DNA of 64,000 nt, taken from positions 62,001 to 126,000 of the forward strand of contig BLAL01000307.1 in assembly GCA_015698045.1 (NCBI GenBank). Reading direction: 5' to 3'. The notes beneath the pieces were generated by a model. It was not told where the DNA came from. It made no database searches and worked only from the letters and a program-made list of their open reading frames with translations. The position numbers were made by a program, and so were the translations under genes. Positions 23,441 to 35,144 of this stretch are shown one piece after another (within the stretch, counting starts at the first letter, position 1; each line of letters opens with the position of its first letter). Source of the stretch: Rhizophagus clarus (taxonomy: Eukaryota > Glomeromycota > Glomeromycetes > Glomerales > Glomeraceae).

Positions 23441-25280
23441 CATAAATATGAAAATGATAATGAGTAAAATATAAATTGTAATCATAATTAATTTTATTAA
23501 AAAAATTATTCGAAATAAATATTATCTAGGGAATAGTTAAATACCAACTTAAGTTTACACAGGCAATGGTCATAAGACAGCCTATAGTAGTAACTATATT
23601 AAAATTCAAAAATACCCCATGTTTTAAGTGAGAAATGGGCTGATAATCAATATGATTTATGAAAAAAAATTAACCCCTGAAAACGACAAAATCCAAAATA
23701 TATAATTTTTCTAAAGGTTTCGCTTCTACAGTGTATCTTTCAAAAAACTTGGTCGGCTATTTGAAATACCTCAAAAATATATAAAAGTTTATTAAATACT
23801 TGAAAATAATGCATAACAAAAGAAGAAAACACTATATTTAAATGTTTTAAGCAAAAAAACAACTTTATTTTTTTGAGATCTCAAAAAAAAAAGTTTTTAA
23901 TTTCTAACTTTTTATTATCATATAATAAAAACTAAAAAAAATAAGCAGTGGTCCAATTTGGATGAAAAAACTTCGCCTATATAAAGCTAACATGAACGAA
24001 CTTAACTTCTGAGATCGGCTACTATCTTACACATTTCAAATGAGTCTAAGATTAATCTATTTAAATCTAAACAGTGTGATGATTTTTATATACTGTAAGT
24101 GGCGGATCATTTGATAAACCAACTTAAAAAATATATTTTTAAAATCAATATAATATTGTGCTATTTATTTTAATTATAAACTGTTTATTTAGTTAAATGT
24201 CTATATACAAGCCACAATTTAATCCGAAAATGGTAATTCTCAGGGGTAAATTATTTACTGCATGGAATTCCAAAAATTTCGGAAATTTTCTTAGCGGGAA
24301 AAATATATGATTATCTTTATTAAACACCTTCGTATTTTTATTTTTAAACTGGAATCGCTACCTTTATTAAAGTTTATATTGTAATTAGGTAAATTATATA
24401 TAAATCGTCTTTGTTGATGTATGTATAGAAATACCCATATGTTGCACAAAGAGCACTAAATGGATGATTCTTCCTTAGGAATTTTTTGTGAAAACTCCAA
24501 GATAAAGTCATTACCGATTCAATTTTGCTTTAATAACTGGAACATATTTCTAAAATACCACATATCTGTTCTAATAATTTTTATTCGTTATTTTGAAAAT
24601 GTATAAAATTTGGCAGGCGTTATGTTAGTCCTTCTTCCAGTTGGAGATATAATCAGAAAGAAAAAAGAAATCCTTATATTATAAATGATCTCAATCTTAA
24701 TAATCACGAAACTAATAGGTTAGTATTAATAAGTTGTGTTTAATAATTTTTTTTTTTTTTGTGATAATAATAATGTTTTTTACAAAGTGAGGTTTATAAA
24801 AATTTTTTTTTTTTGCGCCAACTTTTGGTCTTTTTGACGTCAAGATGCACGCTGAAACCCATTTAATGTTTCTATTGAATTGATTGATATTAACTTTTTT
24901 TACAATACAAAAGTGTTCATTCTGTGAATAAACTTTGAAACTTTCCTTAAATAAACGTGGTGACGTGTTTTCAAAAAAAAAAAAAGAAAAATTTTATTTT
25001 TATTTTACTTATTTAATCTATAAAAAAAAACTCATTTTTTTTTAACGCAAACTCTTGGCTGTATTTAGTTTATTGATGATCATTTCTTGATTACCATTTA
25101 CAATAATTTTTTTTAATCTAATTTCTTCTTATCATACCATATTTTGATTAGGGTATATATTATAATACTGAACAAAACGAGCTAATTTTTATGATCGTAA
25201 AAATTATTATAAATAAAATTAATTGTCCTTTTTTTCATTTTTATTTAAAGGAAAATAATTAACAAATTAAGCTCTAACAA
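23441..25280. other. Intergenic between the small ORF and gene B
   Basis: About 1.8 kb, AT-rich, no gene seen on either strand. Mirrored at 42126-43961. Confidence 0.5.
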
Positions 25281-28200
25281 ATGAACGACGCAGTAAAAAT
25301 CGATATTGATAAAAATTCCATTGAAAATATTGATAATATTGAAAATGATGTTGACAAACCGCCACATAACAATAAACCTATTGACAAATATAAGAAACGA
25401 CATAACAATAAACCTATTACTAAAATAGGAATATCACCAAATGGAAAATACCTCGTTACTTATAGTGAAGAGGATAAATCAATTGTTGGCTGGAATATCG
25501 AAGATAAGGATGAGAGTCCACTTAAATTGGACAAAAGTGGTGAAATAGACGAAATATGTGTTTCCGATGATAAGGAACTTATACATTCTTGTTATATACA
25601 ATATCATGGACCATATATAAGTAAGTAATTACAATTAATCAATCTTACAATTTATAAAAATTTTAATATTTAGTATCTATCCATATTTTATTAGAAATAT
25701 ATGATATGAAGAACAATTGTCAAGAGATTAAATTAGATCTTGTCAAATATAATCAATATTTTTTGTTTAACTCAAAAAGTGAACTTATTTTACTTTTAAA
25801 TTATGAGTTGATTAATTATGATGAGATTTATATTTATTCCACACACACCAAAAATAAAAAATGGAAATGTAAAAGAATGTATAAGATATTAGAAAGATTT
25901 AGAACAATTAGCATATCAAAATATGATAAACTTTATTTACTTTCAAATAACCACATTTATGAATGGAATCTTATTACTAAAAAAAATATAAAACTACTGA
26001 CAATAGACGAAGAGATAAAATATAACAATTATGATGAGGTAATAAAATAAATTAATTAATTTTCCTACATCTTTTAAAAATATTTTATAATTAATCGTTG
26101 TTTATCTATTTTATAATCAAGTACAAAAAAAATATCAGTATTTCCAGCAATGAGAAGTTTACTTGTTTAAAATACAAGGATAAAATTATTATTTTTTCAG
26201 TTGAACTAGAAACTCATATTGTTTCTTTGGATATAAATAATGGTATTTATTTTTTAAATTGTACTATAATATTAAGCTTTATCTTTATTAATTATTTTTT
26301 ATTATTTAGATAATCAATTATGTATGTCTTTGAAAAATCTTATTCCGTTATTTCCCTTGTTATTTCCTTTATTTAGTAATATACCAAATAGTGAATTTTG
26401 GGATTCCATTATGAAAGACAAAAAAGAAATATATTTGAGCCAGTCAGAAAAATACAATCAGTCACCAAAAATGCTTCCAGATAATATTCAAGTTACAGAT
26501 AAATACATATTTGGAATTCTGGATGGAAATATTTGGAAATTTGATTTAGAAAAAATGATATCAAATATAAAAACTTATGATGATTTAAATAATGGAAATT
26601 CTGATAACATTATTCAATATTGTTATTTTGATAATAATAATCAATCACATGTTATAGATACTATACATAAATTATTTAAAGAAGTCTTATTAGATACTAA
26701 AGAAATTAAAAAATTGAAATTGTCACACAATTTAATTAAATGGAAGATTAGTATTGATGAAGAAAATATTCAACTGCAAGTTTTTAAAAAAATTAATGCT
26801 GATAGTAAATAGGATTTAATTGATACATGAATTGAAAATTCTACTTGTTTATATCATAGTATATATGGAATAAAGTCATTAAATGATAGTGATATAGTAA
26901 TATTAACAAAAATAGGATTATTTATTTATCATTTTAATGAAAAAAACAAATCCATTTGTTTAAACTATTTTTATTACAAGAAGTTAAACAGCAATTATCA
27001 GATAAATCATTATTATCAGAAAGTATTTTCAAAATATGCCTTACCTTTACCAAATTATAATAGTTTTTTATATTATAAAAAATGGCGTTCAGAAGTGAAA
27101 GATAACAAAGAATTATTTTTAAAATATGGTGTTGAATTATTAGCATTTGCCAGTAAAGAGAATTTAGAATTAATGAATAAATTATTTTTATGTATAAAAG
27201 ATGATAAGGAACTTCTTTTGAAATATGGTACTAAATTCTTAACATATGCAATTAAAGAACATGATTTAGAAAAAATAGATGAAATCTATAAAAAATGTAT
27301 CATTTATTTTAAAGAAGATATAAGAAATAATAATACAATATTTTTGAGCATTATTACTTCCACAATATTATTATTGAATAAACATTATCCAGAATATATT
27401 ACAAGGTATTCATTAGAAACATCAATGATCATAGACTCACTTGTTTACAATATAAAAAGTTTGAATGATAATTTACATCTTCATTCTTTACAATATCCTC
27501 GAATAATTAATTTATTTCGATCTATTTGGTTTCAAAAATATGATCAATTTTCAAACTATTTTTATTGGGAACATAAAACAATGAATATTATATTAGCTAT
27601 TATTCAAATTCTAATAATTTTACTTTTTTTACCAATTTATTTTGTCATATCTTATATATTATACAAATATGGATTTATTCATTTTACTTCTGAAATAAGT
27701 AATTTTGCTTTTTTATATTTTTATATTATTGATCATGTTGAAATTATTTATTCAGAAAGATCAAAAAGAACAATACCAACAATTACCTTTATGAATTGTT
27801 ATATTAAGTTTGTTAACTATCCACAAAATTATAATTGGTTCTTGGAATTATTTAAACCTCAACCTAGCCCATTTGTTCAAACTATAACTTATGATATTTA
27901 TAAAACATGGGATGGGGAATCATTAATTAATTTTAAATGGAATGTTTATGGAAAATATTATTACATAATGATTTGGATTGGTTATATGACTTTGTTTGGA
28001 TGTTTTACTGCTACTGCAACAATTCCTCAACAATATATTAGTAATGATATTCAAAAGCAACTTTTGATTACTTCAATCATACTTGGATTTTTTCATCTGA
28101 ATTTTGAAGTTCGTTAATTTATTTATGATCCTATTAAATGGATCTCTGATTTTTGGAATATATTTGGTATATATTGTTTATTTTATCATTTATAATACTT

Positions 28201-29441
28201 TAATAATATTAATTGTATTATTCAAAATTACAGATATTATTGCATTTTTACTTCCAATTTATACTTCCATTTATTGGCTTCAAACAGATATCAGAAATAT
28301 TCAGTTACTTTCTTTTACATGTCTATTTTTAAACTTAAAGTTTTTATTATTTTTTAGAGTATTTGAATCTTTTGGTATATATTTTGCAATAATTATTAGT
28401 GTTGGAAAACAGATTATCTATTTTTTAGTGGTTTTATTAATTATTATAATTAGTTTTGCGCATGCACTTTATATTCTTTTATCACCAAAGGATAATTTTT
28501 CCTTTGAGAAATATACAAATAATAATGATCCTAATAATCCTTGGAATATAGCTACTATTTATCGTCAAGTATTTGAAAATGGAACCTTTGATCCTAATTC
28601 ATATATGATTCAACAACCTGATGGAAATACAAATATGTTTGTAAATTTTAGGACTGCTCTCTTTGCAATGTATTTATTTTTAACAGGTATGTGAAAAAAA
28701 GATTCATTAATATTTATTGTAGGCAAATATTTTAATAAGTTAAATTTTATTATAGGTGATTCAAGCGTATTAACCAATTGGCCATATTTAGATAATCCAG
28801 CGCTTGCAATAATGATTGTCTTATTTTCATTTTTGATTGTTGTATATCTTATGAATTTGTTTATTGGATTACTCAATATGGCAATTGAAAAGGATAATAA
28901 TAGAGTTTCATATTTAATTCAGAAGGCAGAGGTATAATATTAACATTATTTAATATTAAATATTATTATATAAGATTTAAAGTTTTGTAATTTTCTTATA
29001 GATTCTAGCTGAAATTGAATTATTTTATTTATTACCACATCAAAGACGTTGGTCATCATGGTTTCCTGAAGTTATGTAAGTAATATTAAAGTTTTTTTAA
29101 TAAAACTTATGCTTATAATAATTATATAAAATTGGTTTTTTAGACATTATCATGCTAATGTTGATAAAACTCGTGAAAAAATTAAAGAAATGATGGAGAA
29201 AAGTGATTGGAATTATTGGTATACTGATGAAATCCGAGAAATGAAAATAAATTTACTAAAAAAACTTAATATTCAACCTGTTGATGAGACTTCCTTGCAA
29301 GAATCATTAAAAAAAGTACAAGATAAACAGGAAATATCTGAGAAATCTATACGCCAACTACTTGAAGAAAAACAGGAGAAATCAGAGAAATCTATACACC
29401 AATTGCTTGCAGAAATACATAAGTTACAATCTAAGTCATAA
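25281..29441 (+). pseudogene. Channel gene B, left copy (three in-frame stops)
   Basis: Exons: 25281-25620, 25695-26038, 26122-26242, 26310-28166, 28234-28686, 28756-28931, 29002-29075 and 29144-29441. The protein is the same type as gene A: a WD-like start (ISPNGKYLVTYSEEDKSI, VGWNIED), then ankyrin-like or helical linker sequence with LFLKYGVELLAFA / LLLKYGTKFLTYA repeats, then six helices, pore FAMYLFLTGDSS, S6 MNLFIGLL and a C-terminal coiled coil (SEKSIRQLLEEK / SEKSIHQLL). Exons 5 and 6 have exactly the lengths (453 and 176 nt) of the matching exons of gene A. In-frame TAG (26810) and TGA (26828) lie in the large exon in both arms. TAA at 28116-28118, CAA in the right arm, is found only here. 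It would truncate the protein before S3. Confidence 0.7.
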
Positions 29442-29865
29442 TTATAAATAGGCAGACTCACAGCAAAAGATGGGGCTAGGCCAAAAATTTTTTTTTTATG
29501 ATTTTATATTTATTATTATCCAATCTTTTAAAAAATATGATTTTTTATTTATAAAATATTAATAAAAAAATAATATTTTGACATTTTTTTATTATTTGTA
29601 TTTTTCTTTTATAATATTTAATAAATAATATAAGTATATTGAAAAAAACTAATGCTTTTAATGGATTTCTTGCAAAATTTTACACTAGATTAAAAAAAAC
29701 CAATTTAACTTTACTAAAAATAATGCATTTTTTGATATATATTTCATATTTGTAGTATTTCTAAAGGTCTTATAAAAACCCTACAAGAATATTTTGTAAT
29801 GTATTACAACTATGTTATCTAGGCTTATAATTTTATTTCAACATACTTGTAATTATTTTCCTTTT

Positions 29866-30031
29866 CATTTTTTTATATGTATTCTGGGACTTAGAAATTT
29901 TTCAGTTATAAAAAATCTATTTTTCACATCCTCTAGTTAAATGTTACATGTTTAATTTTGCCTAGTATTACATAATTTTTCCTAGGATGACGAGAATGCG
30001 ATGTATCTCAGGTGTGAAAAAAAACAACCCT
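29866..30031. mobile_element. Truncated MITE downstream of gene B (left)
   Basis: Same family as 21183-21400 (TTTTCAGTTATAAAAAATCT, AAATGTTACATGTTTAATTT, then GCGATGTATCTCAGG and AACAACCCT) but lacking the left end. More diverged than the central copy. Confidence 0.65.
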
Positions 30032-30037
30032 AAAATT

Positions 30038-30386
30038 AAATAAATAACTTACATACTATATTATTAAATAATTTTTTAAATAAAAAATTTATTTAGTTTA
30101 AATTATATATAAATATTATACAAATATATATAATAATAAATAAAATAAATAACTTACACACTATATTATTAAAAATTTTTTTTAAAAAAAATTTAATTAG
30201 ATTAAATATGTAATAAACTAATAATAAAATTAAATAAATAATTTATAATTTACCAACTGTAATAAATTATTAAAAATAAAAAATTTAATTAGTTCATAAA
30301 TATATAATAATAAAATTAAATAAATAACTTATAACTTACTAACTATAATAAATTACCAAATAATTTTTTTAAATAAAAAATTTAAT
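30038..30386. repeat. AT satellite, left outer block
   Basis: Three to four copies of a roughly 90-105-bp unit (AATAATAAAATTAAATAAAT, then AACTTA..., TATTAAATAATTTTTTTAAA and a TTTAATTA... end). Homologous to 37020-37370 in reverse complement. The transposon inserted at its right edge. Confidence 0.75.
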
Positions 30387-30571
30387 TATCGCCGTTTTCA
30401 AAATGGTGCGATTTTCAAATTTGAGGAGTTGTCAACAAAAAAAAGAAATCGAATTCCAAAATCTGTGTAACATTGTGATCTGTCCAATAAGATTTTAAAA
30501 TAAAAATCAAATTTTTTTGAGTTTTTTGACGTGTAAAAAATCTATTTCGCGTATATAAAGTGTATATAAGA

Positions 30572-32216
30572 ATGTCTTCTATTCCACCAAGAAACTACCA
30601 AATTGGAGTGTGTTTTATATGTCAAATATGCATGTATTGTGGTATAGATTTGACATTAAATAATTGTGATTGTAACAAAACGATCAAACCAACCAAAAAA
30701 AATCGTACTGAAAAAGTTCCATATTTTAGAAACTTAGCTTACAAACCAGATAAAATACATGAAAAAATAAAAATTGCTTTATCATTTAGCAATCAAAAAT
30801 ATGGATATAAGTTGAATATGGAACAGCCATGTAATTGTATACTTTGCTCGGCATGCAACAGTCAAATTAACAGAGATATTAAAGCGACTGATAAAGATAA
30901 AAAATTTATTATCATTCCTCCTTCACCAACCGATGATACTTCTTCTCAACCATCTACACCATCTATACCACCGCAAATAGAATTCAAATTACGCATGTCT
31001 ATCAAACAAAACAAACAAACATTGCCTGCTATAATAATTAGCTTTAATTTAGAATATCCAACCTTTATTGATTTTAGGGATAAACTTGAGTCATTTATCT
31101 GTGAACAAGTTGGATTAATATATAAAAATGAATATACTTTAGCATACAAATCATATTCAGAGAGTGAAGCTGGAACACTTTTAGGTAACGAAGAAGCGTT
31201 TGATGAATTTTTAAAAGATTATCAAAGTATGACAACAGGAAATAAAAAAGTAGTAGTTGTTGTTACACTTAAAGAAGCATCTAAGAAACAATCACGTCAG
31301 GTATTTATTATTTTTGAAAATTATTTACAAAACTATTATATATCTAATAAAATTATAGAGTGATGAAATTTCAGAACAGGAATCTGATGAAGGATCAGAT
31401 AATGATACCCAAAATACTAAGTCCAAATCACAACCGCCATCAAAAAAACGTGCAAAGAAGCGTACACCTAAAGAAGCAGATTTGGATGAAAATGAAGCAT
31501 TGATTGGTTCTTATGTAATAAAATTAAATGATAAGTATATTTGTGATGTTCAAAATCACAAACACTGTTTTATTAAAGAGGACCGTCATTTACCTTTAAC
31601 TAATTTTGCAATTAGTTTATGGGCTAAAGAAATTGTATGTATTTACAAATATATTACAAGTTTTAAATTTTATAATATTATTAAATTTATTTTATTTTTA
31701 TTATAGGTAAATAAAAATACAGATTTAGATACTCCTCCTAATCATGTTATGTTTAGTATGATGCATTCAGTAAAAGTAACTAAAAGAAATTCTTCTAATG
31801 TTACTGATGATTTCATTAATAATTCTCAAATGACAACATATTCTCAATATCCCTACCATTCTTATTATCCTCAACAAATGTATTATTCATCATATCCATA
31901 TTATCATTCTGATTATGATTCAAGAAGATCTTCAATTATCTCACAATTATCAAATCAAAGTTTATCAATTTCTTCACAAACATCATTAGATCACAATTTA
32001 ACAAAAAAAACTATACCAAGTATGGAAGATTTTTTGAAAAACCTAGATCAAGAATATGGAGATGGAAAATTTACATGCTATTTATCTGTTTTTGAAGAAC
32101 AGGAAATTCTTGTTAATCAACTTACAAGATTATCAGAATCTGAATATATTTCAATGGGTGTAACAATTATTAGACGTAGACAAATATTGCGTGATGAGGC
32201 AAAAAAATATGAGTAA
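30572..32216 (+). CDS. Transposon passenger protein, SAM-like C terminus
   Basis: Three exons, 30572-31300, 31359-31634 and 31707-32216, join in phase 0 into a 504-residue protein starting MSSIPPRNYQIGVCF. A TATA-like GTATATAAAG lies about 20 bp upstream. Residues 14-45 hold a Cys-rich cluster (CFICQICMYCG, NNCDCN) and residues 88-97 a second one (PCNCILCSAC), possibly metal binding. A Ser/Pro linker, an ordered middle, and a Ser/Asp then Lys-rich stretch (PPSKKRAKKRTPKE, likely nuclear signal) follow. Next come a conserved block (YICDVQNHKHCFI...LPLTNFAISLWAKEI), a Ser/Tyr-rich linker, and a C-terminal helical region (VNQLTRLSESEYISMGV...RRQILRDE) that resembles a SAM domain. It may be an accessory DNA-binding protein of the transposon. 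Function is inferred from position only. Confidence 0.75.
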
Positions 32217-32355
32217 TTTCAGTACATATTTTACATTTTTTGTATATATTTTTGTATATTTCATTTTATTAGTATAATAATTCAATAAAAGTTAATGGTA
32301 TTACAAATAAATATACACATTATAAATGAAAATAAATTTCAAAATTTTATTTTAT

Positions 32356-33445
32356 TTATAAATAAACTGATTCTTCAAAATATTTTTTTGCTATATCTGG
32401 TGTAGTTTGAGCTAATGCAACTAAAATTAAATATATTGGGTCAAAATAATTTGCAAAATCTCTGTATCTTTTTAACCAAGATTTTAACGCTGAAAAAGCT
32501 GTTTCAATGGGATTTAAATCTGGTGAATAGGGCGGTAAATAAAGTATTTTCACACCAATGTCTTCTACTGCTGTAACTAAATCATCATCATGATGTATAC
32601 GTGCATTATCCATAACTAATACACTATGTTTAGCCGGATATGGATTCATTTGAGGTATCTTATTGAAAACAAATGAATATTGTTAATAAAAAATTCTAAA
32701 TAATGATATAAATATAAATTATTTACCAATTGTGTTAAAACAAAAGTTTTAAATCTCTCTTTATCACAACTCCCTTCCATAATATCTACAGCAATGAAAC
32801 CTTCTAAAGATAGGGCAGGTAAAATAGTATAACGTTTTCCCCTAACAAAAACAACACTTTTTTTTGCTCTAGTGTTGATAGAAGAATAGCCATATAATCT
32901 GGTAAGTGTCCTCTCATCCTTCGCAGATTCGTCAATAAAAATTAGTTGTTCAGCAGTATAATTCATTCCAATATTATATAAATAAACACCTCGCAATATA
33001 TCACTTCTTTCTTTTGATGCTTTTTGTATTTTCTTTCTAGTTATATCACAAAATTTAAGAGAACGCCATAATGTTGGAATAGAAACCAGTTTTCCTATTC
33101 TCTGCTCGATCTCGTGTACTAATTCATCAAGGTACCAATCTACTTTGTCTTTAACCAAGCTTTCCAATACCTATAAATTATAAACTCTGTTAGATAAAAA
33201 ATAATATATAGTTATTACATCAAAATAATTATTACCTGCATATCTTGTCTTGATAATATTTTTCTCCTTCCCACTTTACCAACAAATGGATCTTTTACAC
33301 ATCCCCATTTTTTAAAAATTCTACAGACTTTATAAACAGTTGACTCGCTAACATACATTCTTTTAGCAATTTCATTTTGCGTTAAACCCTCAGCTTGACA
33401 ATAAATAATTCGCCATCTCAAATCTTCACTTAGACTTTTTCCCAT
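32356..33445 (-). CDS. IS630/Tc1-type transposase, DD34E
   Basis: Exons 33236-33445, 32727-33170 and 32356-32658 join in phase 0 (introns 65 and 68 bp) to 318 residues. Residues 1-50 form a helix-turn-helix (LTQNEIAKRMYVSESTVYKV) typical of IS630/Tc1 proteins, followed by a second DNA-binding part. Catalytic residues are visible: Asp in LIFIDESAKDERT, Asp in VLVMDNARIHH, and Glu in SPDLNPIETAF, with 34 residues between the second Asp and the Glu. It cuts at the terminal repeats and inserts at TA. No stop or shift was seen, so it may be active. The ATG at 33443-33445 gives the family's expected start. Confidence 0.92.
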
Positions 33446-33797
33446 CCTTAATCTAATATTGCTTTAAGAAATTATAATATTGTTAATTTTCAACAACTAA
33501 AGCGTATTTTGTAATAAAAAAAAAGAGAAACTAAAAAAATTCGCGAAAATTCGCAAAAATTCGCGGGAATTCGTTTTATTAGAGATAATATTTTTGAGAA
33601 TTTGAAGGTAAAGAACTACTTTAGTACTATGAAACTCAGAATATAGTAACTGTAAGACCCATAGTATATATTTGTAAAAAGAATTCGCAACGTTTGTTAT
33701 AAATTTTAAAAAGAGTTCGCAAAAAAATGCAAAATTCGCGTAATTTGTAACACGTTGTCATGTGATCGAAAATCACACCATTTTGAAAACGGCGATA

Positions 33798-34906
33798 ATT
33801 TAAAGAAATAATTTATTTATCGCATGTGCGATGCAAATTTTTATGTTTATCATTGCCATTTTAAGGGGGGTGGCGATGTATAAGCAGGTTGATCAACATA
33901 AATAATTTACAAAAAAGGAAAGTGGCGATGCATCGCATGTGTGATGAATAAATTTACTCTAATTTAAATTATATAAATATTATTTAAATAAATAATAGAA
34001 TTAAATAAATAACTTACACCCTATATTAATAAATAATTTTTTTAAATGAATAATTTGGTAAATTGTATATAATATTATAGTATAAATATATAATAATAAA
34101 ATTAAATAAATAACTTACATCTATATTAAATAAATAAAAAATTTAATTAATTTAAATTATATATAAATATTATATAAAATTATAAATATATAATAATAAA
34201 ATTAAATAAATTACTTATATTCTATATTATTAAATAATTTTTTTAAAATAAAACATTTAGTTAATTTAAATTATATATAAATATTAGAGAAGTTATATAT
34301 ATTAATTAAAATAAAAAAAAAAAATAATTATTTTAATTTAATTAGTTATTAAATTTGATAAAAAAAAAGAAAAAATAAAACTATTTATATTAAATGAATA
34401 TAATGTAATATATATAACTTTCTTTATATAAATAAATAATAATAAAATTAAATAACTTACTTTCTATATTATTAAATAATTTTTAAATAAAAAATTTAAT
34501 TAGTTTAATTTATATGTAACAATAAAATTAAATAAATAACTTATAACTTATCAACTATAATAAATTATCAAATAATTTTAAATGAAGAATTTAGTTAATT
34601 CAAATTATATAAAAATATTATATAAATATACTTACAAACTATTATAAATTACCAAATAATTTTTTTAAAAAAAAATATGATTAATTTAAATTATATATAA
34701 ATATTATATAAATATATAATAATAAAATTAAATAAATAACTTACTCCCTATTTTATTAAATAATTTTTTTAAATAAAAAATTTAGTTAATTTAAATTATA
34801 TAAATATTATATAAATATATAATAATAAAATTAAATAAATAACTTACATCCTATATTAATAAATAAATTTTTAAATAAAAAAATTAAATTATATATAAAT
34901 ATTAGG
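33798..34906. repeat. AT satellite, left inner block
   Basis: About ten copies of the 90-105-bp AT unit, interrupted near its start by a small MITE. Aligns in reverse complement with 35142-36145 but is about 102 bp longer: one extra unit lies around 34730-34830. Confidence 0.8.
33819..33950. mobile_element. Small MITE, about 130 bp (left)
   Basis: Starts ATCGCATGTGCGATGCAAAT and ends GGCGATGCATCGCATGTGTG ATG. The inverted GCGATGCATCGC-type ends surround a unique middle (TAAGCAGGTTGATCAACATA). The mirror copy lies at 35996-36127. Confidence 0.6.
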
Positions 34907-35144
34907 ATTTTATAATTTTTCGCACCCGCGATGCATCGCACCCTTTTTTGTCACCTGTGTCACACCCCTCCCCTTTTCATTTTTTTATATGTATTCTGGG
35001 GACAGAGAATTTTTTCAGTTGTAAAAAATCTATTTTTCACACCCTAGTTAAATGTCACATGTTTAATTTTGCCCGGCATTACGTAATTTTGCCCAGGATT
35101 CCCAGGGTGCGATGTATCGCAGGTGTGATAAAAAACAAAACCCT
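34904..35144. mobile_element. MITE copy at the palindrome centre
   Basis: Full-length member of the 21183-21400 family, with ends AGGATTTTATAATTTTTCGC and GGGTGCGATGTATCGCAGG/ACAAAACCCT. Its imperfect terminal repeats merge with the palindrome arms, so exact limits are uncertain by a few bases. Confidence 0.75.
34907..35141. repeat. Central spacer of the palindrome (a MITE copy)
   Basis: The non-palindromic centre is itself a copy of the about 220-bp element also found at 21183-21400 and 29866-30031. It starts at an AGGATTTTATAATTT end with CGCACCC, and ends GGGTGCGATGTATCGCAGG then ACAAAACCCT. No longer loop separates the arms. Confidence 0.85.

Larger units (their letters stand above)
30389..33795. 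mobile_element. IS630/Tc1-type transposon with passenger gene
   Basis: A 3407-bp element flanked by TA (30387-30388 and 33796-33797). Its ends match over about 28 bp with one mismatch (TCGCCGTTTTCAAAATGGTG, then YGATTTTC, inverted at 33768-33795). It holds two convergent genes: a passenger on the plus strand (30572-32216) and the transposase on the minus strand (32356-33445), separated by 139 bp. It sits in the left arm only. The intact genes and clean ends suggest a young insertion. Confidence 0.92.
12871..34906. repeat. Left arm of giant inverted repeat
   Basis: This arm is the reverse complement of 35142-54534. Paired positions sum to 67402-67406 from the outer edge to about 30386, and to 69946-70048 from 33803 inward. 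The arm carries the same genes in the same order as the right arm: small three-exon gene, secreted-protein candidate, two-exon small gene, channel gene A, small ORF, channel gene B. It also holds a 3.4-kb transposon (30389-33795) that the right arm lacks, while lacking about 0.87 kb of satellite present at 36150-37020. Confidence 0.97.

Noticed and set aside
26934..27146. Minus-strand frame over gene B (mirror 40260-40472)
   Set aside because: Antisense to the large coding exon of gene B.
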